This document shows positions 50,251 through 61,839 of a stretch of DNA of 64,000 bases, piece by piece. The DNA is taken from positions 68,181,323 through 68,245,322 of the forward strand of contig NW_022098076.1 in NCBI RefSeq assembly GCF_002288925.2, written 5' to 3'. Positions within the stretch are counted from its first letter, which is position 1; each line of letters begins with the position of its first letter. The position numbers were made by a program, and so were the translations under genes. This DNA comes from Delphinapterus leucas (lineage: Eukaryota > Chordata > Mammalia > Artiodactyla > Monodontidae). The notes under the pieces are model-generated. The model was not told where the DNA came from. It saw nothing but the letters and a program-made list of their open reading frames with translations, and ran no database searches.

Positions 50251-50919
50251 AACCAAGATAGGCTCTATGCTTGGCCATAAAACAAGCTTCAAAACATTTA
50301 AGAGAATTAAAATCATACAAGGTATGTTTTCTACCACAATGGAATTAAATTAGAAATTGATTATCAATTAGTAACTTTCAAATCCATTTCTATATGCAAA
50401 TTAGACAGTCACAATGTATTTTGAACTAAATGATAATGAAAACATAACATGTCAAAATTTGTGGAATGCAGGTAATGCTGTGTATAGAGAGAAGTTTATA
50501 GTTTTAATGCTTATTTTTGGAGACAAGAAAGCCTAGACTCATTGATATAAACTTCTATCCTAGGAAGCTAACTAAAAGTAGCAAATTAAATACAATGAAA
50601 AAAGAAGAAAGAAAATTATCAAGATAAGTGCAGAAATAAATGAAACGGAAAAGAGAAAACTGATTGAGAAAAGCAATGAAACTAAAAGATAGTTCCCTGA
50701 AAATCATTAAAATTTATAAGGCTCTATGTAGACTTATAAAGATAAAAAATAGAAGACATGTTATCAATAACAAGAATAAAAGCAGGGGCATCACTAAATG
50801 ATACAAAATGATCCTAAAGATAAAAAAGGATAATAAATAACTCTAAGAAAATTTGACAATAATTTACGTAAAATGAGAAAATTCTTCAAAGGACACAAAT
50901 TATCCCTGAATCAAGAAGA
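50251..50919 (+). repeat. Old L1 ORF2 relic
   Basis: It shows 'aaacaagcttcaaaacattt', 'ggaattaaattagaaattga', 'tgtggaatgcaggtaatgct' and 'aaaagagaaaactgattgag', which are EN-to-RT linker blocks. It is continued by 51291-52230 beyond the SINE. Confidence 0.72.
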
Positions 50920-50926
50920 AACAGGA

Positions 50927-51283
50927 GGGGTTTCCCTGGTGGTGCAGTGGTTAAGAATCTGCCTGCCAATGCAGGGGACACGGGTTCGAGCCCTGGTCCA
51001 GGAAGATCTCACATGCCGCAGAGCAACGAAGCCCTTGTACTACAACTACTGAGCTTGTGCTCTAGAGCCCATGAGCCACAACTACTGAGCCCACATGTCA
51101 CAACTACTGAAGCCAGCGCACCTAGAGCCCATGCTCCACAACAAGAGAAGCCACTGCAATAAGAAGCCTGTGCACTGCAATGAAGAATAGCCCCCGCTCG
51201 CCACAGCTAGAGAAAGCCCGCATGCAGCAACGAAGACCCGATGCAGCCAAAAATAAATAAATATATTAAAAAAAAAAAAAAAG
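50927..51283 (+). mobile_element. Long CHR-type tRNA-derived SINE
   Basis: The tRNA part has an exact pol III B box, ggttcgagccc (50983-50993). It is followed by repeated 'acaactactgagcc' modules and 'aagaagcctgtgcactgcaa', then '(aataa)' and an A tail. This is the longer cetartiodactyl form. A short TSD (aacagga) lies at 50920-50926 and 51284-51290. Confidence 0.93.
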
Positions 51284-51290
51284 AACAGGA

Positions 51291-51417
51291 AAGTTGAATA
51301 GTACTATATCTATTAAGAAAATTGAATTTGCTATAAAAAACTTTCCCACAAAGAAAACTTCAGACTCATATCACTTCAGTGGTAAATTTTATCAAACATT
51401 TAAGGAAGAAATAACAC

Positions 51418-51454
<37 letters not shown>

Positions 51455-52230
51455 CCAAATATATATGAGGAGAAAAGAAAAAAATACCTCATCAATTATT
51501 TTAGAAGTCCAGCAATACCTGATTAAAATAAGCAAAGATTTTACAAAAAAGAAAACTACTAATATCCCTCTTGAACACAGATGCAAAATTTCTGTGAGAT
51601 ATATTTGCAAAACTATTCTAACATATATATAACATATATGTATATAATGACAAATCAAGATTTATGACAGGATTCTACATTGGTTTAGCATACAAAAATT
51701 TATGTAATTCATCATACATTTAGAATAATGGATAATAATGGAAAAAATAATATTTTTATTTCAATAGACATAAAACATTTAACAATATTCAAATACAAAT
51801 TTATGATAAAAACTCTCAGCAAAGTAGTAATAGAAGGGAACTTCCTCAATCTTATAAAAGGCAAGTAAAAAAATTTATAGCTAACATGATAGGCAAAGTT
51901 TAAAATGTGAATTATCCCTCTAAGATCAGAAAAAAATGCAAAGACATCCTCTCTAATCAGTTCTGTTTAACACTGTACTGGAGGAGCTAGACATTGCAGC
52001 AAGAAAAGAAGAAAAAAAATAGGTATACAGTTTAGAAAAAAAGTTCTTTGTAGACATCATCATGTACATAGAAAGCCCTACTAAATGTACCAAACAGCTT
52101 CTTGAACTTACAAGCGAGTCTAGAAAATTCATAGAATGCAAGATTCCTCTAAAAAATTAAGTGTATTTCTATGTACAAGCAATGTATATTTAGAAATTAA
52201 AATTTTAAAAAAGTACCATTTACAATAGCT
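51291..52230 (+). repeat. Old L1 ORF2 relic (RT)
   Basis: It shows 'acttcagtggtaaattttat', 'aaacatttaaggaagaaata', 'tttatgataaaaactctcag', and an RT end 'tagacatcatcatgtacata' with the catalytic block decayed. A (TA)n tract lies inside at about 51423-51451. Confidence 0.75.
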
Positions 52231-52289
52231 TTAGGAAACATGAGTAATTTAGAGATAATTTTAAAGACATATATGTGAAACTTGTCCAC

Positions 52290-54697
52290 AAACACAACAA
52301 AACATTGCAGATAAATATTCAATAACACAGCTTAACAAATTTGGAAGAGTAGACACTATAAGAATTATGCTATCAGACTACAATGGAATTAAACTAGAAA
52401 TTTATAACAGATCACTCCAAAAATATTTGGAAAGTTTCCAAATATTTATAGATTAAACAACACACCAAAATAACTCATGGCTCAAAGAAAAGCCTTGGGA
52501 GAAATTTAAAAATATTTTGAAATAAATGAAAATGAAAATACAACCTATCAAAATTTGTGGGAAACAGTCAAAGCACTGCTTAGAGGAAAATTTATAGCAT
52601 TAAATGCATATATTAATAATAAAATTATTATTAATCATAAAAACCAGTGCAGAAATCAATGAAAACAGGAAAATAATTGAGAAAATCAACAAAATCAAAA
52701 GTTGGTTTTTGAAAAATTCGATAAAATTGATAAACCCCTAGCCATACAATCAAGAAAAAGAGAGAAGATATAAATTATAAATTATTATAATTATTATAAG
52801 AAATGAAAGAGTGCCATCACTACTGATCCCACAGACATTGGAAGGAAATAAAGGAATATTACTAACAACGCTATGCTCACATATTGATAACAAAGATGAA
52901 ATGGACCAATTCTTCGAAAGACACAATCTATCAAAACCCACACAAAGGGGGCTTCCCTGGGGGCACAGTGGTTGAGAGTCTGCCTGCCAATGCAGGGGAC
53001 ACGGGTTTGTGCCCCGGTCCGGGAAGATCACACCTGCCGCGGAGCGGCTGGACCCGTGAGCCATGGCCGCTGAGCCATGGCCAATGGGCCTGCGCGTCCG
53101 GAGCCTGTGCTCCGCAACGGGAGAGGCCACAACGGTGAGAGGCCTGCGTGCCGCAAAAAAAAAAACAAAAAACCATACAAAGAGAAACAATCTGAATAGG
53201 CTTAAATCTATTAAATACATTGAATAAATAATAATCTTCCAAAACATACAGCAACAGGCTTAAAAGGTTTCACTGGTGAATTCTATCAAATATTTAAACA
53301 AATGACACCATTTTTATTCAATCTGTTCCACAAAGTAGAAGCAGAGGGAGCACTTCCTAACTCATTCTATAAGGTCAGCATAACTTTAAATATCAAAAAC
53401 AAAGAAGTTACAAGAACTGGAGAACTACAGCTAATATCTCTCATGAACATAGATGCAAAACTCTTCAACAAAATATTAGCAAATTAAATCCACAATGTAT
53501 AAAAATAATTATAAACCATGACCAAGTGGAATTTATTCCAGGTATGCAATACTGTTTTAACATTAAAAGATCAATCGATTTTACTTCTCACATCAAGAGG
53601 ATAAAAAAGAAAGGTCATATGATCTTATCAATAGTTGCAGGAAAATCATTTGATAAAATCAAACTCCCATTCATGAGAAAACCTCTCAGCAAACTAAGAA
53701 TAGAGGGGAACTTCCTCAACTTTATAATAAACATGTACAATCTACAGCTAACATATATTTAATGGTGAGAAATTAGATGCTTTCCCCCTAAGACTGGGAA
53801 CAAAGTAAAATTGTCCCCTCTCATCTCTCCTGTTCAACATCATACTGGAAGGCCTAGTTAATGCAATAAGACAATAAAAGCAAATAAAAGGTATACAGAT
53901 TGGGACAGCAGAAATAAAACTCTTTGTTTGCAGGTGTAAAACTCTTTGATTGTATATGTAGAAAATTCCAAAGGATGGACTAAAAAAATTTGCCTGGAAC
54001 TAATAAGAGTTTATAACTAGGTTGCAGGATACATGGTTAATATACAAAAGTCAATTTCTTTCTTATATTCGGCAATGAGCAATTTACATCTGAAATTAAA
54101 AACGTAGTATCATTCACATTAGTACCAAGAAAATAAAATACTTAGGTATAAATCTAGCAAGTTATGTGTAAGATCTGTATAAGAAAAACTAAAAAAACTC
54201 TCATTAAGGTAATCAAAGAAGATATAAATAAATGAGTAGGAAGATTCAATATTGTCAAGATATCAGTTCTTACCAACTTGATCTATAGATTCAATGCAAT
54301 CACAAGCAAAATCCTAGCAAGTTACTTTGTGCATATGGACAAAGTTATCCAAAAGTTTATATGAAAAGGAAAGAGACCCAATAAAAGTTTGAAGAACAAA
54401 GTTGGAGGACTGATATTACCTGACATCAAGGCTTATTATAAAGCTACAGTAATCAAGACAGGATAGTATTGGCGAAGGAGCAAATAGACCAATGCAACAC
54501 GACAGAGAGCCCAAAAATAGACTCACACAAATATATTCAACTGATCTTTGATGAAGAAGTAAAGGCAAATCAAAGGAGAAAATATAATCTTTTCAACAAA
54601 GGTTGCTAGAACAACTGGACATCCACATGCAAAAAATGAATCTAGACACAGACCTTGCACCCCTTACAATAATTAACTCAAAATGAATCACAGACCT
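52290..54697 (+). repeat. Another old L1 ORF2 relic
   Basis: It restarts at the EN/linker region ('gactacaatggaattaaact', 'agcactgcttagaggaaaat') and proceeds through RT ('ccaagtggaatttattccag', 'aaatcatttgataaaatcaa'). It then runs to 'aaagctacagtaatcaagac' and 'aacaactggacatccacatg'. It is split by a SINE (52948-53176) and continues past the LTR as 55054-55215. Confidence 0.78.
52948..53176 (+). mobile_element. Cetacean SINE with internal duplication
   Basis: It has the same body as the SINE at 1584. It differs by about 14 extra bases near 53070-53085, where 'gagccatggcc' is repeated. A-rich tail at 53155-53172. Imperfect TSD 'accacacaaag'-like; the clear core acaaag is at 52942-52947 and 53177-53182. 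Confidence 0.92.
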
Positions 54698-55048
54698 TGT
54701 TATAAGCTGAATATTTGTATCCCCCTCAAAATTCATACATTGAAACCTAATGCCCAATGTGATGGTACTGGGAGGTGGGGTTTGGGGAGGTGCTTAGGTC
54801 ATGAGGGTGGAGTCCTCATGAATGGGATTGGTGCTTTTATAAAAGAGGCCCTAGAAAGCTCCCTTGCCCCTTTCACCATGTGAGGACACCAAAGAAGGTT
54901 CTGTTCATGAGGCTATGGGCCCCCACCAGACACTGAATCTGCTGGCACCACGCTCTTGGACTTCCCAGCCTCCAGAACTGAGAAATAAGTGTTGTTTATA
55001 AGCCACCAAGTTTATGGTATTTTTATTATAGCAGACTGAATGGACTAA
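54698..55048 (+). mobile_element. MST/MLT1-type MaLR solo LTR
   Basis: It begins 'tgttataagctgaatatttg' and has 'gtgatggtactgggaggtgg', 'aggtcatgagggtggagtcc', 'tataaaagaggccctagaaa', 'cttcccagcctccagaactg', and a 3' end 'taagccaccaagtttatgg'. It lies inside an L1, with a likely 5-bp TSD (gacct at 54693; gagct at 55049). No internal viral sequence was seen. Confidence 0.85.
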
Positions 55049-55053
55049 GAGCT

Positions 55054-55215
55054 AAATGTAAAACACAAAGTTCTTAAAGTCTGTAAGATAATGTCGGAGA
55101 AAATCCTAGAAATCTTGAGTTTGACAATGAGTTTTTAAATATGACACTAAAAGCATGATTCATGAAAAAAAATTGATAAGTTGGACTTCATTAAAATTAA
55201 AAAGTTTTGCTCCGT
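55054..55215 (+). repeat. Old L1 ORF2 relic, continuation after the LTR
   Basis: It shows 'ctaaatgtaaaacacaaag', 'atgatt...aattgataagttggact' and 'aaaaagttttgctccgtgaa', which are the L1 blocks expected right after those at 54680. Confidence 0.75.
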
Positions 55216-55228
55216 GAAAGACACATGT

Positions 55229-55583
55229 TCCCCTGCTAACCGAAAGTACAACGTTTCTATAAGACCTTTGGTAAGCTGAACGGCATAAAGTGAAGAAGAA
55301 ATTACCTTAGGACACGGCTTGCTCATGGATGCACAGATGCTCATAGACACAGTTCAAAGCTACGGGGGCTTGATGGAGTTGGGTGGTGTCACTCTCACTG
55401 CTCAGGTGTGTCTGCCTCTATAACGGCTGGCTGCAAAACAAACATTGAATGCTATTTTCGCTTTTTTTTGGTCTTTTTTTTTTTGTAAAAGCAAAAATCC
55501 TTTTTGATTTCTTTCAGTTAGTGAAAACACATCTTTTGTAAAAGAGAAGTGGCATAAAGCGAACTTTTAGAAAGCAGGGGATC
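55229..55583. mobile_element. Possible small DNA transposon (MITE-like)
   Basis: The ends are imperfect inverted repeats: 'tcccctgct' at the left and 'agcaggggat' at the right. The next bases also pair loosely ('cggcataaagtgaag' against the reverse of 'ggcataaagcgaac'). It interrupts L1-derived DNA. The family is uncertain. Confidence 0.4.
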
Positions 55584-55619
55584 CCTGTAATGGGAACTCT
55601 GTACTTTCTGTTCAATTTT

Positions 55620-55843
55620 GGGTTTTCTTTTTGTTTTTTGGGTTTTTTTCTGCGATACGCGGGCCTCTCACTTTGTGGCCTCTCCCGTTGTGGAGCACAG
55701 GCTCTGGACGCGCAGGCTCAGCGGCCATGGCTCACGGGCCCAGCCGCTCCGCGGCATGTGGGATCTTCCCGGACCAGGGCACGAACCCGTGTCTCCTGCA
55801 TCGGCAGGCGGACTCTCAACCACTGCGCCACCAGGGAAGCCCC
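55620..55843 (-). mobile_element. Cetacean SINE, antisense
   Basis: Reverse complement of the SINE body found at 1584: 'cggcatgtgggatcttcccg' and the tRNA-like head 'ccaccagggaagcccc' at the right edge. The tail is T-rich at the left (55621-55650). A short TSD (caatttt) lies at 55613-55619 and 55843-55849. The three overlapping plus-strand open frames are antisense shadows. Confidence 0.93.
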
Positions 55844-55904
55844 AATTTTTTTTTTTTTAATGTAAAACTGCTCTGAGAAATAAAACCTGTTAATAATAAT
55901 TTAA

Positions 55905-56240
55905 AAAAAAAAAACCTCAAGAAGACTTAAATAAATCAAGATCTATACCATGTTCATGGATTAGAAGACAATATTATTAAGATGGCAATTCTGCCAAAAT
56001 TGACCTATAAGTTCACCACAATTCCAATTAAAAACAGTATTATTTTAATAGAAATCGACAAGGCCCCAAAACTTATGTAAAAATGCAAAGTACTAGATGA
56101 TTCAAAAGAATTTTGAAAAAGAAGAGTAAAACTGTAGGACCTGACAATACCCGACTTCAAGACTAACAGTAAAACTAAAGTAATCAAAGAAATATTTTGG
56201 TTTGCAGACAATGAGGTTGGGCAGGATTGTGTTCAATGCT
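55905..56240 (+). repeat. Old L1 ORF2 relic
   Basis: It shows 'atctataccatgttcatgga', 'gatggcaattctgccaaaat', 'aatgcaaagtactagatgat' and 'acccgacttcaagactaa'. These blocks precede those at 55054 in L1 order, so this is a different copy. Confidence 0.72.
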
Positions 56241-57309
56241 GGAACACAATATCTTTTTACTTTAAACTCAAAGTTGATGCAGACCCAGGGGAGTTCTACC
56301 TGAAATGAAGGAAGGCAAAAAGAGCAACAACACCTTAGAACTTTATTGTTGTGTCAAATAGCACGGAACTAATAGGAACTGAGAAATACTCAATAATAGG
56401 ACTATACAGGATTGAAGATATACTCTCAATGAGCATCTGTAGCTGTGTGCCAGGTCAAGAATGTCAACTGTTAACACTCTAGCAGGATTCTTACTCCTTC
56501 TTTCCAACCATATCATTTCATAGTCCCCTAAGACCTCCTTCTTCTCAATCGGGTCACTTTCGGAGGAGGAGCCCTAAATCCTCCAACCTCTCTGTTACTT
56601 GGTATGCCCTGATACTTCCAATCTCACTTCGAGCACTGGGATGTGGGGTGAAACTGGACAGAGGGAAACAATACTCAGAGCGTGGGGTATGATTTTGGAG
56701 ACCAGGGTTTCAGACTTTGTTCTGTTATGGTCTCTAATCTTTACAGTGTCCCATCATTAGGTCTCTTTTTCAATCTGAAAATTGAGGGAAGTGGACCAAA
56801 TGTCTGAGAAATCAACTCTAATGTTCTATGGTTTTATAATTCTATGGATAATTTAAGTGACAAAACCAAATTATAGCTACTGTTGAAACTGCACAGACCA
56901 TACCCCATTATCTTGGTAACCTTAAAAACACCTTGTTAGTACTCCATATAGAAGCTTGAAACAATTCTAAGTTGCATCTTACCTCTCTTACTTACAATGA
57001 AGTGATGTTCTATGATTGTGAAGATTCCATGGTAAACAATCATCTGTTTTCTCAGTTGGACACATCTCTTTCAAAAGTATTTAACAGGTAATTCTTTTAA
57101 ATGGTGACATTTCAAGGTCAATGTTTTCTGTGCTTCATATTCTTCACAGACTCTTCTTATTATCTAATTATATCTTCATATTAAATATGCCATAGGAGTA
57201 GGGATGACATATTTTAATCCTCATTTGACAGTCATACATGAGATTTAGATGAAATGAATTGACTCTGGATCATACACATGGGTCTCTAGAATGTAATATC
57301 CAAAAAGGC
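56241..57309. other. Unassigned stretch
   Basis: Moderately complex sequence with no recognised gene or repeat. It lies upstream of the CpG island. Confidence 0.45.
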
Positions 57310-57432
57310 AGGGATTTTTTTGGGTGGGAGGGGTGTTCTGTTTTATTCACTGATGTTTCCGTAGTGCCTAGAACAGTGCCTGACACAGCAGATTTAATAC
57401 ACATTTGTTGAACGAATAAATGAATGAACAAA
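57310..57432 (+). repeat. L2 3' end relic
   Basis: It shows 'gtagtgcctagaacagtgcc', 'tgacacagcag' and 'acatttgttgaacgaataaa' followed by 'tgaatg', the characteristic L2 3' terminus. Confidence 0.75.
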
Positions 57433-57719
57433 TCTGATTAGTGACGGAAGAGGTCTAGTAATTCTCTAAACCCTCAACCATTGTTCCTTCAGTATTGACA
57501 AGCGTTGTTCTCTGTCCTCATGCTCTCCCCAATTTTCCTATCTTTTCTGGAAGCAGCTGTCCGGAGGTTTGCGGAGGAAAGGCCAGTGAGCCCTCGCCAC
57601 TGAGGGGTAACCGGAACCCCAGCCTCACAGTGATGGAGCAGGGAAAGGAGGGGCGTCTATGGGGCACTCCTCCTTGAGATACTAAAGCTGACGCTTCCCT
57701 GAGTTTACCAAGGACGTCG

Positions 57720-58320
57720 GAAAAGAAGGTTCGCTTGGTCCCTCTGTCCCGAGGATGCTGGTCTCACACAGCTTCTGGTGGCGGAGGTGGGCGGTGAGGG
57801 TGGAGGGATTCTCTAAAGAGGGCCCCATGGTCCCAGGCCCAAAGTGGCCCGGGTTTGGCCGGCGCGCTGAGGCTGCCACTCTCGCGGTTCCCGCCTGGCG
57901 GCTGGCTGGCAGCGGCGAAAGGCGGGGCGGTCGCGCTCCCCTCCGGGTCGCTGCGGCTGTACCCGCCCCAGCCCCGCCCCCGCCGCCGACCCGGCCGCCG
58001 ATCGGGCGGGGCTTGTGGGGGGCGGGAGGCGGGGCCTGAAGAGGGCGGGGTGGCCGCGCGGGGAGCCGGCGGCCAGGGCGACGCTCAGACTGGGCCGGGC
58101 GCTCCGGCTGCGCGGGCTCTCGGGCGCCGCGGCGACAGCATCCTCCTCCTCCTCCTCTCTTTCTTTTCTTCCCCTCCGCTTCTTTCTTTTCTTTATCCTT
58201 CTTCCCCTGCCCCGTCCCCCTCTCTGCTCCTTCTCCGGAGGACGTTAGGTCCTCAGGTCCCTGAACGGTGGCAGCGACGACCGCGGGTGCATCCAGTTTC
58301 TGCGCCCAGGTAAGAGAGCC
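57720..58320. promoter_or_regulatory. CpG-island promoter
   Basis: CpG frequency rises abruptly compared with the CpG-poor rest of the window. Sp1/KLF-type GC boxes are dense: ggcggggcgg 57921-57930, gccccgcccc 57971-57980, cgggcggggc about 58003-58012, and several at 58021-58050. There is no TATA box near the presumed start. Such islands mark broad, housekeeping-type promoters. The transcript direction (+) is inferred from the splice donor at 58310. The 152-codon frame across it is GC-driven and not credible as a protein. Confidence 0.85.
58080..58309 (+). other. Predicted untranslated first exon
   Basis: The exon would end at gcgcccag|gtaaga (donor at 58310), a near-perfect consensus. The start is unknown and is placed after the last GC boxes (about 58060-58100). 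No ATG occurs between 58080 and 58309, so this would be pure 5'UTR. It contains a CCT/TTTC pyrimidine tract (58140-58235). The gene is not recognised. A second good donor, tcg|gtaagt at 58584, could define a longer or alternative exon. Confidence 0.65.
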
Positions 58321-58950
58321 GTCCCCACCTCTGTATAGGGTGCTTTTCTTTCTCCTGCCTCGCCCACCGCGTAGAGGGAGGAGAAGGAGCCCAGGAAAGG
58401 AATGGGAATGGGGAGGGGTTGTCTCGTCCTCTGTGCCTTGGAAGCAGGCACAGGTTGGCCGAGCTGTCCAGTCTTCCAGCTGAAGGAAGCTTCAGGCCCG
58501 GCCTCTCTAGGTGTCACTACTACGCAGCAGGGGACCAGGGCTGCTACCTGGGTTCTAGATTTGTAGAAGGGTGTGTGACCTCGGTAAGTACCACTTTGAA
58601 ACGCCCGGGAATTTACGTCGGGTTAGGATATCTGTCTTGAGAGATATCCTTGTAAAAGAATCTCGAGATAGAGGTTTTTTGTTTTCTGGGTTTTTTTTGT
58701 TTTTTGTTTGTTTGGTTTTTTTGTCCATCTAACTGCAGAGAACTGCACGCTGACGAATGAGTAAGTTAGAGAAGCCTTGTCAATTTGACATCATTTTCCC
58801 TGTAATTGTCTCAGAAACAGCTTGGAAGAGCAAGATTGATGAATATAATTTTAGGAAAATGAAAAATTAATGTCTGGTCTTGTTGGAGGGCGGGACACGA
58901 AAAAATGAGTCTGGGTGAGCTTGAGCGTCCACGTAGTCTCTTTTTAAACG
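58310..58950 (+). other. Presumed start of intron 1
   Basis: CpG falls off quickly. There is a G/T-rich low-complexity tract (58672-58722). Past the alternative donor at 58584 no coding signal is seen; the short open frames have no domain. Confidence 0.5.
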
Positions 58951-59379
58951 ATGGGGGTGGGAAGCAGCATATACAGTGCATCTGTTTTCTTTTTCTTCTT
59001 AAAAGGTGCTTTGGGGGCTGCAGTGCTGGATGCCTTCCTTCCCCAGCCTCTTCTTTTGTTTAAGGATGGAAATTTAAAGAAGGAGTGTGTGAGAGGAGCC
59101 AGGAGTGGGGATGTGTGTGTTTGGGTGTGTGTAGGGGGGAGGGGGTAGTAAAACGGATGGGGTCAAAAAAAAAATCCTTGAAAACTGGAAATGGATGTTA
59201 TATTGCCTAGCATCAGGGTTTCAGGGTTTTGTCAGAAAGTAAAAAAAGCTTTATTAGCAACAAGCCTGTTTGTAACAATTGCTGTGTGCTGTCAGCTGTA
59301 AGCCCTTAGCATAATGCTTCCAGCACATAGACCCTTTAAAACTGACTCGATGTGAAGGGTTTTTGTTTAAATGCTCTCA

Positions 59380-59435
59380 CACACACACAAGCATGCACAG
59401 GGGTGTGGTGGTACACACCACATACACACACACAC
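59380..59435. repeat. Left arm of an imperfect inverted repeat
   Basis: This 56-nt arm pairs with the reverse complement of 60117-60172 with four mismatches (about 93%). It comprises a CA run, then 'agcatgcacagg', five mostly different bases, 'ggtggtacacaccacataca', then CA. About 40 matched positions are not simple CA repeat, so the pairing is not a microsatellite artefact. Confidence 0.9.
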
Positions 59436-60116
59436 ATAAACACATTTGCATATATAATACACTATATACCTAATGTTGAAAAAGGAAGTGGATAATTAAA
59501 GATGAATCTTTAAATATCCTTGAAGGTTTGGGATTATGGGGTGAATGAAATTTGTAGTGCAAAACAAATATATGTTGTTGGGTGGTATATAATTTTGGGT
59601 GTGAGGCAAAAGGATTAATGAATATCAGTAAGGTACTAACTTAAATGTTAAAAATATAATTTATTTTAAAATGATCGGTCAGGGAGAGGAAATGACTGCT
59701 AACTGAAATTGAGGTTTGCAGCCTCAGTGAGGCGATGGAGAACAAAGCCTTTTATGTGAGCCACATTATGCAAAATGTCCCATGCTTGAGCTGCAGGTAC
59801 CAGCCTAGTATAAAGCATAGCTCTGTAACCCTGTCATTTCACTGTGGGCAATTATAATTTTTTTGGCAATGAAAATAGATTAAATAAATAAAAGCTCTTG
59901 AGAATGCCCAGGAGGAAGATTATAGCCTTTCGCTTGAATGTGACTCAAAACACCCATTTAACTGGGCAATTGGTGTCTACATATTTTGGTAGAAATCTTT
60001 ATGAATCTGTAAAAAATCATGGGCATTTCAGTTACCCCCTCTTCATGCACAAAAGCATTTCCTTCTTAAGGAAAGGTGAAAGGCATTTTTGTCTTTCAGT
60101 AAAAAGTGTTATATTT

Positions 60117-60172
60117 GTGTGTGTATGTATGTGGTGTGTACCACCATATGCCTGTGCATGCTTGTGTGTGTG
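60117..60172. repeat. Right arm of the imperfect inverted repeat
   Basis: It reads 'ggtgtgtaccacc' and 'cctgtgcatgct' between GT runs, complementary to 59435-59380. The spacer between the arms is 681 nt and AT-rich, with no gene seen. Confidence 0.9.
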
Positions 60173-61365
60173 ATTTTACATTGCTTTCCTGGTAATTTCA
60201 TCTGGTTATCGTAGGTTTACATCTGGAATCACGATTTGCATGTGATCAGAGCTATTGTGCCTTTAGGATCAGTGGTACATGCTGTTTATCTGTCCGTGGT
60301 TTATTTAATTTTAGTATTTCACAATATGCTATAATGTTATTTAATTTCCAAAATTCTTTTTGTTGTTTTTATTTTACCCATAAGCAGAAATGTGCTTAAC
60401 ATACATCTGGAGATCTAAGCAATTTAAAAATTGAGCTTCCTTTTTTTAAAAAAATAATATTTTAAATACATGAATTTTCATTTTCTTTGTTTCCCTCCTC
60501 TTTTCATTTCCCTCGCCCCCATCAAGTAACCTGTTTCTTTGTGACTGTCAATGCTGCTTTCAGCTTCTAGTTATGTCTAGACTATCAAAAGTAGAGCCAG
60601 TGTTCTCAGGAATTTCAAATTTAGGATTTGTTAATTCTCTGTAGCAACTCTCCAAGGATGACTTGTTTACAGCACCTCCTCAGGGAGGAGAAGGAGAAAA
60701 AATGTGCAGAGAGAGCATGACCCAGTGAAACCGGCACAGCCATTACCTCATCCTAGTAGCTACTTCAGATTCATTGAGAGAGCAGGCATCCTCTCAGTGG
60801 AAACCAAACACCAGGAGCACACCCATCTCAAGGCAGAAGCCTTTCTCCTCCCATAGCAGCCTCTACTGTGTTGCTCTGCTGAGGTTAAAGGGATATTTTC
60901 TCTTTTATGGATTTCTTTTCAAGGATCTTGAACTTGATCATAAGTATGCAACCAGAAATGAAACTTGGCACAGCATACCCGAAGGAATAATTTCATTCCT
61001 TTACCACTTTGGGCTTAAATCGATTTGCAAATTTTCTAAACATCAGAAGGGAGAAGGAAGAAAAATGCTTGTTGGTGTATTTTTGCATGTTTTCTTATGA
61101 CACCCATTTTTTGGTCAAATTTTACTAGCAACTAGATAATAGACTGGATTGTTATGCTTTTGAAAAATGGAGTTGCACTGTTGGACTTTAAAATGAAATA
61201 GTTACAACGTTTGCTTAGATGTATACATGACAATATATGGATACTAAAAATATTCATTGATGTCCCCATAAGACTGACCATATGAAACCAACTTGGGAAT
61301 TTTAGTATTCAAGTTGATCACTTTGGTTAATGAATTCCTTTCAATGTTTAATTTCCTCTTGACAG

Positions 61366-61460
61366 ATTAAGATAAAGACTCTGAAATAACAGTTACAGTG
61401 GATGATAACACCACCCCCAAGTCAATACCATATCCCTTAATGCTAAAGATAGTCATTTAG
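61366..61460 (+). other. Possible second non-coding exon
   Basis: A pyrimidine-rich acceptor, 'ttaatttcctcttgacag', precedes 61366, and a perfect donor tttag|gtaagt follows 61460. The 95-nt segment has stops in all three forward frames, so it could only be 5'UTR. It sits 3.06 kb downstream of the predicted exon 1 donor. This is a prediction from splice signals only. Confidence 0.4.
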
Positions 61461-61839
61461 GTAAGTTATTAGTAATGCATTAGTAGAAGTTATCCAAAGA
61501 TAACATTCTGGAACAGTCATAAACTCTTATGTCTCTGAACATCAGGTAAAGATGCTGTTACGCTCTTTGAGTCATATCTGATTCTCTCAGATATGTCTGT
61601 TCTTTTTCTACTTTAGTTCTCCCTATGCCTTTCTTAATGCCATTGCCTTGATCTGCTCAATCTAGACCTTCTTATGTGTGAGCAGTATTTTGATCATTTC
61701 ACTGATTTTCTTCCCTCTTTTCATTCCATTCTTTTAAATCTCATATTTGAATGTTAGACTTCTCTAGGCATTTTGTCTTCAATACTGTTACTCTCAATAC
61801 AAATTTAGCCTTTACTTTTCATTTAGCAGAGTATTTATT

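Noticed and set aside
57855..58313. 152-codon frame in the CpG island
   Set aside because: GC-rich DNA rarely contains stops. The frame is Pro/Ala/Arg/Gly-rich, has no domain, and runs across the predicted splice donor.
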